DNA of 64,000 nucleotides, taken from assembly GCF_000826645.1 (NCBI RefSeq), contig NZ_JXJP01000002.1, positions 1 through 64,000 of the forward strand. The letters run 5' to 3'. Origin of the DNA: Psychroserpens mesophilus (GTDB lineage: Bacteria > Bacteroidota > Bacteroidia > Flavobacteriales > Flavobacteriaceae). The position numbers and the translations under genes are program-made. The notes beneath the pieces were generated by a model. The model was not told the DNA's origin. It worked only from the letters and a program-made list of their open reading frames with translations, and ran no database searches. Below are positions 1 to 8,292 of this stretch, piece after piece (position 1 is the first letter of the stretch; the number at the start of each line of letters is the position of its first letter).

Positions 1-1
1 A

Positions 2-1000
2 GGTGGAGGGAATAGTTATGATTTTGGAGCTAGAATGTTGGATCCTAGAATTGGAAGATGGATGAGCCCAGATCCTTTGATGGATCTTTTTCCTAGCCAA
101 TCCCCTTACTCTACTTTCGACAACAATCCTATCTTTTGGATAGATCCAAATGGAGCTGCTCCTCAAAGCAATGACAAAGATAAGGAGAAAGAGAAAGAGA
201 AAGAGAAAACAAAAGTTAATGTGTTGATTGGGCCAAAAGATAAGACTTGGTCAGGAAATGAAAAAACTAAAGACACTAAACAAAAAGATGTAGATGCAGC
301 AATGATGAATTTTATTTCTAATGCTAAAAGCGAATCTGAACTTATTGTTATTGAGGCAACTAATATAGATGATGCGCTTGTTCTTTTGAAAGAAGCACTA
401 GGTGATGATAAGGAAATAGAAAATTTATTTATAGCTTCGCATGGTGGGTATAAAAACGCATCATTTAGGATAGGCAACAATGGTGCAAATGGGTCACTTT
501 ATCATGCTTGGAGTGTTTCAAATGATAAAAAGCTAAAGAAGTTGGGTGAATCATTAAGTGATAATTCAAATGTTATTTTGATGGGATGTCATGCAGGATC
601 TTATCATAATGGAGGAGATAAGCTAGTCCAAAACCTATCTATCGCATTAAACGCTACTGTTTATGCAAATCAAAGTTGGGGCTGGAGTCCACAATCTAAT
701 CTATTTTATGATGACACTTGGACAAACTTGTGGGGAGCTTTTGACGATCCATATTATCAAGCAGGCTATTCGAATCCAGCAGAGTTTCCTTATGCTAGTA
801 GAAAACAAGCATATGATAATGCGGGAAAATGGACAAAAGCTAGCCCTGTTTTAGAGAAAGGCGAAGCTAAAGCTAATTTAGAAACTGTTAACGCTGTTTA
901 CTATAAAGCTAATGGTACAATAGGTGTTTCTGATTTTGATTGGAGCGAAACCCAAGAGAACAAAGTAGAACTCAAAAAAGTTAAAGAACTTAAAGATTAG
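2..1000 (+). CDS. RHS-repeat protein C-terminus with predicted caspase-like effector domain (5' truncated by window)
   Basis: This is the end of a large RHS/YD-repeat protein; the frame is open to the window edge. It reads GGNSYDFGARMLDPRIGRW followed by MSPDPL, the conserved RHS-associated core motif that normally marks the border between the conserved shell and a variable C-terminal toxin. After the core comes a Lys/Glu linker coded by a GAGAAA repeat (about 184-207), then a domain with IASHGG (His codon 440-442) and a hydrophobic strand ending LMGCHAGS (Cys codon 587-589). A strand-HG followed by strand-GC is the His/Cys dyad layout of clan CD (caspase-like) cysteine peptidases. The RHS assignment is firm. 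The peptidase assignment is inferred from the motif alone, and the tail (about residues 230-333) is not recognised. The next gene starts 4 bp downstream and is a candidate immunity gene. Confidence 0.85.
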   Translation, partial: GGGNSYDFGARMLDPRIGRWMSPDPLMDLFPSQSPYSTFDNNPIFWIDPNGAAPQSNDKDKEKEKEKEKTKVNVLIGPKDKTWSGNEKTKDTKQKDVDAAMMNFISNAKSESELIVIEATNIDDALVLLKEALGDDKEIENLFIASHGGYKNASFRIGNNGANGSLYHAWSVSNDKKLKKLGESLSDNSNVILMGCHAGSYHNGGDKLVQNLSIALNATVYANQSWGWSPQSNLFYDDTWTNLWGAFDDPYYQAGYSNPAEFPYASRKQAYDNAGKWTKASPVLEKGEAKANLETVNAVYYKANGTIGVSDFDWSETQENKVELKKVKELKD

Positions 1001-1004
1001 GTAA

Positions 1005-1709
1005 ATGAAATATAAAATACAAATATTGACCATAATAGTTTTTCTTCTTCTTTTCGTTTTAAGTGGATTTAAATTAAAAAGTATGAACGATAATATTAAA
1101 TATTATAAAGATTTTGATGAATTAACATTAACAGGTTTTGGATTAATTAAGGACAAAAAAAAACTGAATTATCCTTATGTAGAAGTGAGATACGATGAGG
1201 ACAATAAAGTTAAGGATGTTTTTATACACGTTTCAGAGAAAAGGGTGTATGTAAAGGATATAGTTGAAATAGAAGGGAAAAGATGTTTAAGATACATAGC
1301 TGGGCATCAAGATGAAGGTTGCTTGAATCATTATTACACTTTGTATGTTGAGAATTTATCTTACACATTTGAATATTGTGGTAATCTTGATAATGACGAA
1401 AACTTTTATTTAAGTAGTCTTAAAATTAGTTCTAAAGATAAAGAGGTAACTTATATTTATGAGCCTTATAAATATAAATCTAAACCTACACTAGATTTTA
1501 TAAATGATATTCCTAAGCCAAAAGTAACCTACAATATTCATATTGACATTGATGAAAACAACTGTTTAAAATATACAGAACAAAGAGTTGATAATTGGGA
1601 CAACAACAGTATTGGTTATGAGGAAGTATCTTGTTATGAATTAGGTAATTATTCATATTTTTGGTGGACATATTTTGGAAACAGGATGAAGAAAGTCTCA
1701 TGTAGATAA
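1005..1709 (+). CDS. Hypothetical membrane-anchored/exported protein, candidate immunity protein
   Basis: A 234-residue protein I do not recognise. It opens with a basic stretch and one hydrophobic segment (about residues 5-25, ILTIIVFLLLFVLSGF) without a lipobox, so it is a signal anchor or uncleaved signal peptide. The rest is a soluble domain rich in Asp, Lys and Tyr, with several Cys (including CLRYIAG, GCLNHYY, EYCGN). It starts 4 bp after the RHS stop codon with no space for a promoter, so it is probably co-transcribed. The position directly behind an RHS C-terminal toxin is where cognate immunity genes sit, which is the only functional hint. If that is right, the N-terminal anchor suggests the toxin is neutralised on the outer face of the inner membrane. 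Confidence 0.7.
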   Translation: MKYKIQILTIIVFLLLFVLSGFKLKSMNDNIKYYKDFDELTLTGFGLIKDKKKLNYPYVEVRYDEDNKVKDVFIHVSEKRVYVKDIVEIEGKRCLRYIAGHQDEGCLNHYYTLYVENLSYTFEYCGNLDNDENFYLSSLKISSKDKEVTYIYEPYKYKSKPTLDFINDIPKPKVTYNIHIDIDENNCLKYTEQRVDNWDNNSIGYEEVSCYELGNYSYFWWTYFGNRMKKVSCR

Positions 1710-1867
1710 TTAATTGTCTTTATAAGGAATAATAAAAAAAAGTTACTTTTTACTGTAGTTTTATTATACTTAATGCAAAGCCATATTCTCATCGAAGAAC
1801 TGATTGAATTAGAAATCAACAAAAGTAAAGTTCTGAAAACCCTATTGCTATAATAAGCTTAACAGTT

Positions 1868-1889
1868 GTCTAACTAAAAAAAGTTAGAT
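1868..1889 (+). other. Small stem-loop ahead of the YwqK-like gene
   Basis: TCTAACT (1869-1875) and AGTTAGA (1882-1888) form a 7-bp stem around an A-rich loop, 23 bp before the next start codon. It lacks a U-tract on the plus strand, so it is more likely a leader hairpin than a terminator. Confidence 0.3.
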
Positions 1890-1911
1890 ACATTTATACA
1901 AAATACTTTTC

Positions 1912-2592
1912 GTGAAAAAAAAATTACTACTTATAATCTGTTTTAGTTTGTTATTATCTGTTTCATCAGAGATGCAACGTAAGTATATTAGAGCAGGAGA
2001 TTTTGACATTGTTTGTCATGTGGCGCTTAAGCAAGTTAATAATTACCAAAATGGCAAACTTTACTATTGGTTTAAGACAGGAGAAATCCATACAAGTATT
2101 TCCAATGCAGGTGGCTTGGTATTACATGAAGACTATTCAAAATTTTATAGATCAAAACAATTAGCCGAAAAGGGTGATTTTAATTATGGTCTTAAAGATG
2201 GTGAATGGCGTTCTTGGTATGAAAATGGAAGTTTAAAAACCATAATCGATTGGAAAAGCGGTCTTAAACATGGTGTTTACATCTCTTACGACCAAGAAGG
2301 AGAATTAAAAGAATCAGGTACTTATACCAACCATAAAAAGAGTAGAATGTGGATTAACCACAAGCTTAAAGACACAACCTATTACAAAGGTGATAGTGCT
2401 TATGCAACGAAGCCAGTAAGTAAAGTTAATGGTTTTTTTAGTAAGTTGTTTAGAAAGCGAGATTCTACAGAAAAAGCACAAATTAAATTTGATCGCCAAT
2501 TAAAACGAAAAGCAGATTCGACATCTAGAATTCAACGAAAAAAAGAGAAGCAAGATGCTAAAGAAAAAGCTGAAATGCAATCAAATAATTAG
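1912..2592 (+). CDS. YwqK/MORN-type repeat protein, exported
   Basis: A 226-residue protein with a signal peptide (KKKLLLIICFSLLLSVSS) and MORN-like repeats in the middle. Examples are GLKDGEWRSWYENGSLK near residues 95-110 and GLKHGVYISYDQEGELKESG just after, preceded by NGKLYYWFKTGEIHTSIS. The pattern G-x-x-x-G-x-W/Y-x-x-Y-x-x-x-G-x-L/I is that of the Bacteroidota family often labelled YwqK antitoxin; that name does not establish an antitoxin role. The last 60 residues are highly charged (KRKADSTSRIQRKKEKQD) and probably helical. The stop codon (2590-2592) overlaps the stop of the convergent GspF-like gene. It could be linked to the RHS locus upstream, but the 200-bp gap makes that uncertain. 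Confidence 0.75.
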   Translation: MKKKLLLIICFSLLLSVSSEMQRKYIRAGDFDIVCHVALKQVNNYQNGKLYYWFKTGEIHTSISNAGGLVLHEDYSKFYRSKQLAEKGDFNYGLKDGEWRSWYENGSLKTIIDWKSGLKHGVYISYDQEGELKESGTYTNHKKSRMWINHKLKDTTYYKGDSAYATKPVSKVNGFFSKLFRKRDSTEKAQIKFDRQLKRKADSTSRIQRKKEKQDAKEKAEMQSNN

Positions 2593-3710
2593 CGTTCTAA
2601 TATCTTACTTAAATTAAATATTGGTGAATACATCGCAACCATAATAAACCCAACAATACTACCGATTAAAAGTATCATTACAGGTTCTAAAATAGTACCA
2701 ATAAGTTTTGTTGAATGATCAATGTCTTCATTGTATTGATTAGCTAAATTATCATACATTTTATCTAATTCATTAATCTGCTCTCCAATAACTGTCAATG
2801 AGATTATTTTGGGTGTAAAAAACGAATGCTTAGCTAAACTATTTGCTAATGTTTCTCCTTTTAAAACATCTATTCTAGTATGATATAAAGCTGTTTTAAG
2901 TGGGTAGAAACTAATCATTTTTTCTGTCAAATCTAATGCTGTTATTAATGGTGTTTTTGCGGCTAACAATAAACTAAATGATTGACAAAATCTAGCTAAA
3001 TATATTTTAGTAAAAAGTGGTCCAAAAAATGGAATATTCATTAGTAATTTGGAAGTTAAATGACGATATTTTTTATTGGCTTTTAAAAGCTTATGACCAA
3101 AAACAAATCCTAAAACGATTAATAGAAATACAAGGAGTATGGTGTTGAAATTTTCAGATAAATCCAGAACAAATTGTGTAATTCCTGGCAGTTCTTTTCC
3201 AAATTGTTTGAAAATGGAAGAGAACATAGGAACCACAAAATTTAACATAAAATATAAAACACCAAAAGTGATAAACAACACAAAAACAGGGTAGGCAAGT
3301 ACAGAAACTACTTGACGTTTCATCTTTATTTTCCTAGCAAAATATTTTTGTAATTGATCAAAAACTTCAGGTAACCTACGTGTGTCTTCACCAATTTTTA
3401 TACTGTAATATTCGTAAGGTGAAAAATGCTTAAAATCTTGAATCGCTTGATGAAGAGGCCTGCCTTTAACTATTGCGCTATTAATTTGCTCATAGATTGT
3501 TTTTAGAAATTTTGATTTTTGTTGACCAGACAGTATTTGTAGCGCCTGATTATAATCTACACCAGATTTCAAAAGCGTTGAAAATTCTCTGTAAAAATCT
3601 TCTTTTTGTTTATTTGAAAACCTTTTGAATGAGGGTAATTTTGTATCATAACCCAAGCTTAATGAAGGCTTTTTAGTTTTCTTATTATTTTGAGATAAAT
3701 CAATCTTCAT
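2589..3710 (-). CDS. Type II secretion/type IV pilus inner-membrane protein, GspF/PilC family
   Basis: 373 residues from the chosen start. Two GspF domains are visible. The first (FYREFSTLLKSGVDYNQALQIL ... SIKIGEDTRRLPEVFDQLQKY) and its repeat (ARFCQSFSLLLAAKTPLITALDL ... LTVIGEQINELDKMYDNLA) are each followed by hydrophobic segments (VLAYPVFVLFITFGVLYFML; TILEPVMILLIGSIVGFIMV). This family is the polytopic platform that moves pseudopilins into the fibre. I start it at the Met codon at 3708-3710 (MKIDLSQNN), an 11-nt overlap with the upstream gene; a Met ten codons earlier would overlap by 41 nt. It ends a minus-strand operon of three pseudopilin-like genes. The usual ATPase (GspE) and secretin (GspD) are not next to it. 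Confidence 0.88.
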   Translation of the reverse strand: MKIDLSQNNKKTKKPSLSLGYDTKLPSFKRFSNKQKEDFYREFSTLLKSGVDYNQALQILSGQQKSKFLKTIYEQINSAIVKGRPLHQAIQDFKHFSPYEYYSIKIGEDTRRLPEVFDQLQKYFARKIKMKRQVVSVLAYPVFVLFITFGVLYFMLNFVVPMFSSIFKQFGKELPGITQFVLDLSENFNTILLVFLLIVLGFVFGHKLLKANKKYRHLTSKLLMNIPFFGPLFTKIYLARFCQSFSLLLAAKTPLITALDLTEKMISFYPLKTALYHTRIDVLKGETLANSLAKHSFFTPKIISLTVIGEQINELDKMYDNLANQYNEDIDHSTKLIGTILEPVMILLIGSIVGFIMVAMYSPIFNLSKILER

Positions 3711-4191
3711 TAAATAGTTGTTTGTTGATTTTTTTAGCATTATTTTCTTTAAAATAATAGCTTGTTGTAATGGTATCTTTAAGAAGTTTTAGTTTGATTT
3801 CTAGGTTATTCTTTGCTTTACGACCTTCTTCTACTAAAGAGAAATTTATGGTATGTATTTTAAATGAGTTTTCGAAATTGTCCTGACGTCTTAAAATTGC
3901 ATCATCTAAAATATAATAATCAATATGAGCTTTGCTGTAAAAGTCTAAATGAATATGATTTTCATTAACTAAAAACCCATTAGCATTATTAACGTCATTC
4001 ATAAATGTTGAATTAAATAAATTATACTCTAATATTTCAGTGTTTTCTTTTTCAAATAGGCTTAACTGTCTTCCAATTAAGTCAATTAAGGCATAGGAAA
4101 GTGCAATAATAATACTTATCAGCATTAAGGTAATTAGAGACTCTAATAAGGTAAATGCATGTATTTTAATTACCTTTTTCAAATTTAACAA
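3700..4191 (-). CDS. Pseudopilin-like protein with prepilin N-terminal methylation motif
   Basis: 163 residues. The N-terminus IKIHA/FTLLESLITLMLIS is a class III signal: short basic leader, expected cleavage before Phe13, Glu at mature position 5, then a hydrophobic helix. The remainder is a small soluble domain with no recognised family. By size and place it resembles minor pseudopilins of the GspJ or ComGF kind. It overlaps the upstream pseudopilin gene by 26 nt and the downstream gspF-like gene by 11 nt, so translation is probably coupled. Confidence 0.8.
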   Translation of the reverse strand: MLNLKKVIKIHAFTLLESLITLMLISIIIALSYALIDLIGRQLSLFEKENTEILEYNLFNSTFMNDVNNANGFLVNENHIHLDFYSKAHIDYYILDDAILRRQDNFENSFKIHTINFSLVEEGRKAKNNLEIKLKLLKDTITTSYYFKENNAKKINKQLFNED

Positions 4192-4522
4192 GTTTAATAA
4201 TATTATATTTTTTATTTCCAGTAGTGATAGTGTAGTCTAAAACAACTATCTGTTCATCAGCTTTTATAATTGCATTTTTTGTTATAGTGTAATGATTATA
4301 TTTGAAAATGTCATTTTCATAATCTTGATTTTTTATAGCTAGATGAGTTAATTGTTCAACCTTGTGTTTGGCTTCATAATAATGAACAGGGCTATTTTGG
4401 CTTATAACATTTATATATACGGATAATGCTACTAATGAGCATATCGAGATTAATACAATTGCTATAATAGTTTCTACAATTGAAGAAGCTTTTAATACCT
4501 TAAAATTCTTTAATAATTTCAT
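4166..4522 (-). CDS. Pseudopilin-like protein (small)
   Basis: 118 residues. The leader KNFKVLKA is followed by SSIVETIIAIVLIS, a prepilin-type motif with expected cleavage after Ala12 and Glu at mature position 5. A single hydrophobic helix and about 80 polar residues follow. It fits a minor pseudopilin (GspI- or GspH-like) by length, but the family is not certain. It overlaps its upstream neighbour by 23 nt and its downstream neighbour by 26 nt, consistent with an assembled multi-subunit tip complex made from one transcript. Confidence 0.75.
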   Translation of the reverse strand: MKLLKNFKVLKASSIVETIIAIVLISICSLVALSVYINVISQNSPVHYYEAKHKVEQLTHLAIKNQDYENDIFKYNHYTITKNAIIKADEQIVVLDYTITTGNKKYNIIKLVKFEKGN

Positions 4523-5723
4523 GTGTCTTAGTATTAATTTCTAAACCTGATAGAGTTAGGTTTACAAAATTTTCAGGCAAACTATCTCGACTTATTTTTC
4601 CATCTAAGATAATATTTTGATAATCTAATGTTTTTGTTTTTAAAAAGAAACGATCTGTATATATTTCTCCGATGACTTCGCCTTGCAATTGAGTATTACC
4701 ATAGCAATAAACACTGCCATAAATTTTAGAAGACTTATCGATTATAAGTTTTCTTTTCAAAGATCCTTCATATGTATTACCATCAATTATGATTCCTCCA
4801 GCAATTTTTGAGAATTCTTTTAAATGTACTTTAACTGAATCTGTGTCATTTTTAATATAAATACTGGAAGGATATTTTAGTTGGCTATTTTTATTTAAAG
4901 TAACCTCATTATTTGAAACGATTTGTAGATTGCCTGAAAAACCTGATTCTATTATAACTTTTTTTGCAATTAATACTACATCACTTAATTCAGTAGAAGG
5001 GGAAATAGTAAGTTCATCTGAAGTATATATAATAACATTGCCTTTAATAGTGAGATCTCTTAAGTCTGAAATGTTGGAAACATCAATAACCAAGGTTTCT
5101 AAATCAAATGAATTTATAATAGAATTAGTTTTAACATCACTAAGAATAACTTTTTTGTATAGAGAAAGATCGAAGTTATATTTTATATCTAAAGTTGGTA
5201 GTTTATCTTCTGATTTAAGTTGTTGTCCACTAATAGTTATGGAGTTAGTTTGTTGATTATTTATATAAGCCTGCTCAATTAATCCGTTTGGAACTTTAGA
5301 TATACCTTTTATAGTAGTATTTCCAGCTACTTTTATAGGGCGATCATAATTTGTAACATATAAAACAGGTGAGTTTTTTTTGTTTTGGAAATTTCCAATT
5401 AAACCAATTCTACGAATAGTATCGCCTTTAAATATGGTTTTAGAAGATAGCAAATCATAGAAACCCCATTTTTTTTTGGTTGTATGAGTTCTAATTCCAT
5501 CTTCAAAAATATCTTTTGTACTACTAATATCATATTCTAATTTGTCAAGATTTAAAGAATAGTATGTAAAAGCAGCATTATTTGAATTAATTAATGATTC
5601 TCTTAACTCTAATTTTAGATTCAGTAAATTTTGATAATGAGATATAAGCACTAAGCAACCCGAAAATATCGAGATCATTAAACACACAAAAATAGCATTG
5701 CTTAAGGAGGATGCTTTTAACAA
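4500..5723 (-). CDS. Large minor-pseudopilin-like protein (GspK/PilX-like), predicted beta-solenoid domain
   Basis: 407 residues and first gene of the operon. The N-terminus MLKA/SSLSNAIFVCLMISIFSG looks like a prepilin leader, but mature position 5 is Asn rather than Glu. GspK, the large tip pseudopilin of type II systems, also lacks Glu5, and this protein is likewise the longest in its set. The C-terminal two thirds has many short strand repeats (LTIKGNVIIYTSDELTIS, VVLIAKKVIIESGFSGNLQIV, GSVYCYGNTQLQGEVIGEIY), suggesting a right-handed beta-helix like polymer-forming or PilX-like proteins. The role as tip subunit is inferred. The 138 bp before it has no recognisable gene and probably contains the operon promoter. 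Confidence 0.65.
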   Translation of the reverse strand: MLKASSLSNAIFVCLMISIFSGCLVLISHYQNLLNLKLELRESLINSNNAAFTYYSLNLDKLEYDISSTKDIFEDGIRTHTTKKKWGFYDLLSSKTIFKGDTIRRIGLIGNFQNKKNSPVLYVTNYDRPIKVAGNTTIKGISKVPNGLIEQAYINNQQTNSITISGQQLKSEDKLPTLDIKYNFDLSLYKKVILSDVKTNSIINSFDLETLVIDVSNISDLRDLTIKGNVIIYTSDELTISPSTELSDVVLIAKKVIIESGFSGNLQIVSNNEVTLNKNSQLKYPSSIYIKNDTDSVKVHLKEFSKIAGGIIIDGNTYEGSLKRKLIIDKSSKIYGSVYCYGNTQLQGEVIGEIYTDRFFLKTKTLDYQNIILDGKISRDSLPENFVNLTLSGLEINTKTHEIIKEF

Positions 5724-5861
5724 GATTTTAAAATTTTATTCAATGTCATGATAATATTTTTATTTTGAAAACATTTGTGCGTAAAATGAAGATAAAAAAA
5801 TCACTAAGTTTGAGAAGAATGATTTTAGTAATATTTTTGAAAATGATAAAGCCTATTAAAA

Positions 5862-6680
5862 CTATTTTAGCTCTATAATCTTAGATTGACAAGTTTTAAT
5901 TTGAAAATTACCTTCATTAATTATCGTAAACCCATCTTTTGATACTGAAAAATAAAAGCCTTCAGGAGGAAGGTTTTTAATACAACCGTGATTTCCGCCA
6001 TTAACAGTTATTGTTCTATATGTTGAAGAGAGCGTTTTACCAATATCTTGAATTTTTATTACATATTTAGTATTTGAATTATTTTCAAAACAAATGTCTC
6101 CAACATTTTCCTTATCACAATTTGGGTTACTGCTTTTATTTTTTTCAGCTTCTTCTATCGTCACTTTCCAATCTTTTAAACCAATATAGTTTGCTATATC
6201 ATAAGTTATAGGCAATTTACCAGATTCAGTAGTTATAATTTTGCCAGTTTGAGTATCTGTGACAGTAACTCTTAACCTAATGATACTATTAAAAACATAA
6301 ACCATACCTGTTATGTAAGCATCAGCAGCGATTAACATACCAAATTGCTTTTCTGTTTTAGGGTCAATCAAACCTCTACTTTTTAATTTATGTTCTTTAA
6401 AATATTCATCAAAGGTAGCTCTATCCATTACTTCATAATTAATCGCTGACTTGGGCATCAAATCCCAAAACTCCTCTGTTACATACTCTGCGAGGACATC
6501 TTCATTTTCTTTTTTGAACTTAAAAGGATAAATGGCAATTTGAAAATTATCATTATAGTTATTAAGATCTTTTGCAATGCTTCCAATAACCTTAGCTAAG
6601 CTTGAATCAAAATCTTGAGCATGATTAACTTGAGTCATTAGAAAGAATAGGCTTATTATGCATATTAATGTTTTAGTCAT
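5862..6680 (-). CDS. CsgG/FlgO/TolB-like exported protein
   Basis: 272 residues with a clear signal peptide (TLICIISLFFLMTQVNHAQ). The segment FQIAIYPFKFKKENEDVLAE, then YEVMDRATFDEYFKEHKLKSRG and FGMLIAADAYITGMVYV, follows the arrangement of CsgG/FlgO-type domains: a conserved strand, a regulator-like 'MDR' strand-turn, then a G-x-x-x-x-AD-A strand. Members act at the outer membrane or periplasm in secretion or motility; the specific role here is unknown. A Cys-containing C-terminal domain (CDKENVGDICFENN, HGCIKNLPPEG, KTCQSK) may form disulphides. The gene overlaps the end of the upstream membrane-protein gene by 8 nt, so the two probably work together. Confidence 0.65.
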   Translation of the reverse strand: MTKTLICIISLFFLMTQVNHAQDFDSSLAKVIGSIAKDLNNYNDNFQIAIYPFKFKKENEDVLAEYVTEEFWDLMPKSAINYEVMDRATFDEYFKEHKLKSRGLIDPKTEKQFGMLIAADAYITGMVYVFNSIIRLRVTVTDTQTGKIITTESGKLPITYDIANYIGLKDWKVTIEEAEKNKSSNPNCDKENVGDICFENNSNTKYVIKIQDIGKTLSSTYRTITVNGGNHGCIKNLPPEGFYFSVSKDGFTIINEGNFQIKTCQSKIIELK

Positions 6681-7923
6681 AATTTATTTTTTTGATAGCG
6701 TTAATTTTTGCTTCAGTGTTAGTGTATCCTGATCCAATAGTTTTTATTGTTTTGGAATTAATTTCATTCCAGCTTTTTTTAATATTGACGTAGACAGTTA
6801 ATTCTAAATTTAGATTACAAGTAATCATATTTTGTATATCGATATCTTTTGAGAAATGATATGCAGATGTACCTAAAACAAGTGTGTCAACTTTAATTTG
6901 CTTTCCAAATAAGTAGAGTTTTTCATTTGGATTGAATTTGGAAATAAAACTTTTTTGATAATTATTTGAGTCTCTTAAATTTATCACAGAACTATTTTTA
7001 TCTAAATAGTTTGACTTCAAATTTGTTACTAATTCATTGTCAAAATCATTATCATTTAAAATCAAAACTGCTATTCTCTTATTTATAGAATTTTCGTTTT
7101 CATTAGAAATAAAGGAATCAGGTTGAGTCTTGTGGATTGGTACATATTTTTGAATCATTCCTTCAGTTATTTTTTTTAAAGTTTCTCCATTTACTGGGTG
7201 CAGTCCAGGCGAGGTAAAGTATTCTAACTTATCTTCTTTAGTTTTGTAATACCAAACTAGAGGTTTTCCTGTTTCTTCTGAAAAAAAAGTAGTTGAAGCA
7301 TCGACTTCGATCTTTTTCATTTTACTTTTAGATAGTAGAAAGGGCTCTACCTTAGTTCCATGATCTGGATGTAATTGAAATCCACAATCTGTAATTTCAT
7401 AATGATCTTTAGCCCAAGCCATGCATTCTATTGGTTGTTTATCATCGGTTTTGTTTTTCCATATATGGTTACTGGCAATCTGATAAAGAATAAGTGTAAG
7501 AGCAGATACAATAATTATTTGAAGAGTTAAAATCCATTTTCTTTTTTTACTATTGTTTTCTTCTTCTTCTTCTATTGGATCAGAGGTATCTATTTTTGTG
7601 TTTTTAGGTTCTATTTCATTCTTGGGTTCTTCGTCTTTCAGTTCAATTTTTATGTTATTTTTTAAATAATCTTTATAATCTTCATAGCCTATAAACTTAC
7701 AAAAGTTGTCTATAGATTGCTTTTTAAACTTTCCTATACTATCATCATTTTCAATATATTTTTTATGAGCCCTTTCTGCTGTTTTATAACTAATCCTATT
7801 TTTTGGATCAGATTGTAATTCAATTTCATTAGTCCAACCAGTTATTGAGTCTGTAGTTGAGGTCAATTTGATTTTATCAAACATCTGTTCAACTATCTGT
7901 TTAATATAATAATGATGATCCAT
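6673..7923 (-). CDS. Single-pass membrane protein, partner of the CsgG-like protein
   Basis: 416 residues. About 110 N-terminal cytoplasmic residues contain RISYKTAERAHKKYIE and FCKFIGYEDYKDYLK, a pattern I associate with an uncharacterised small helical domain at the N-terminus of Bacteroidota signalling proteins. An acidic linker (DPIEEEEENNSKKRKW) leads to one transmembrane helix (ILTLQIIIVSALTLILYQIA, about residues 130-150) and a 265-residue extracytoplasmic part. The last third (RIAVLILNDNDFDNELVTNL) again resembles the start of a TolB/CsgG-like fold. I assign no function. It overlaps the downstream gene by 8 nt; the region before it (7924-8292) is shared with the divergent lipoprotein/kinase operon. 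Confidence 0.6.
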   Translation of the reverse strand: MDHHYYIKQIVEQMFDKIKLTSTTDSITGWTNEIELQSDPKNRISYKTAERAHKKYIENDDSIGKFKKQSIDNFCKFIGYEDYKDYLKNNIKIELKDEEPKNEIEPKNTKIDTSDPIEEEEENNSKKRKWILTLQIIIVSALTLILYQIASNHIWKNKTDDKQPIECMAWAKDHYEITDCGFQLHPDHGTKVEPFLLSKSKMKKIEVDASTTFFSEETGKPLVWYYKTKEDKLEYFTSPGLHPVNGETLKKITEGMIQKYVPIHKTQPDSFISNENENSINKRIAVLILNDNDFDNELVTNLKSNYLDKNSSVINLRDSNNYQKSFISKFNPNEKLYLFGKQIKVDTLVLGTSAYHFSKDIDIQNMITCNLNLELTVYVNIKKSWNEINSKTIKTIGSGYTNTEAKINAIKKINYD

Positions 7924-8118
7924 ACTTTAAAGTTACAAAATTTCATTAGATATATATGACATGATGTCTCAAACACCCTGATATTAAAGGTGTCTTAAAG
8001 AAGTCCTTTAGAAGTCTCATCCTTGTCTGCAATAAATGTACAATCTCTTATTTACTTTGCTTCAGTGATTGGTTCTCGTTATGCCTTGCTAAACATAACT
8101 CTTGTACAAAACTAATTA

Positions 8119-8134
8119 TTATGGAAACCCGTAA
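8119..8134 (+). promoter_or_regulatory. Predicted operator, site 1 of TTAYGGNNNNCCGTAA
   Basis: TTATGGAAACCCGTAA, extended by one base on each side (ATTATGG...CCGTAAT). It lies in the 369-bp divergent region between the membrane-protein gene and the lipoprotein/kinase/regulator operon. Three more copies of this dyad occur upstream of transcription units in the next 16 kb. No TAnnTTTG box is found at the spacing seen for sites 2 and 3, so the promoter architecture here may differ. The rest of 7924-8292 holds no gene I can support. Confidence 0.55.
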
Positions 8135-8292
8135 TGCGGTTTGTTGATAGTCAATAAGGAAGTTACTAAAGACGATCGCAAAGGGTTTCAGCTTCCTTAA
8201 ATAATTTTTATCAGATGGCAAAGCGCCATTCACGTCTCTAGGTAAAAAACCTGGACAGGGACACTGATGTTTAATTCAAAAATTTTAAAATC

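Noticed and set aside
1773-1853. 26-codon ORF MQSHILIEELIELEINKSKV...
   Set aside because: Too short, no homologue known and no supporting context; it could be chance or a remnant.
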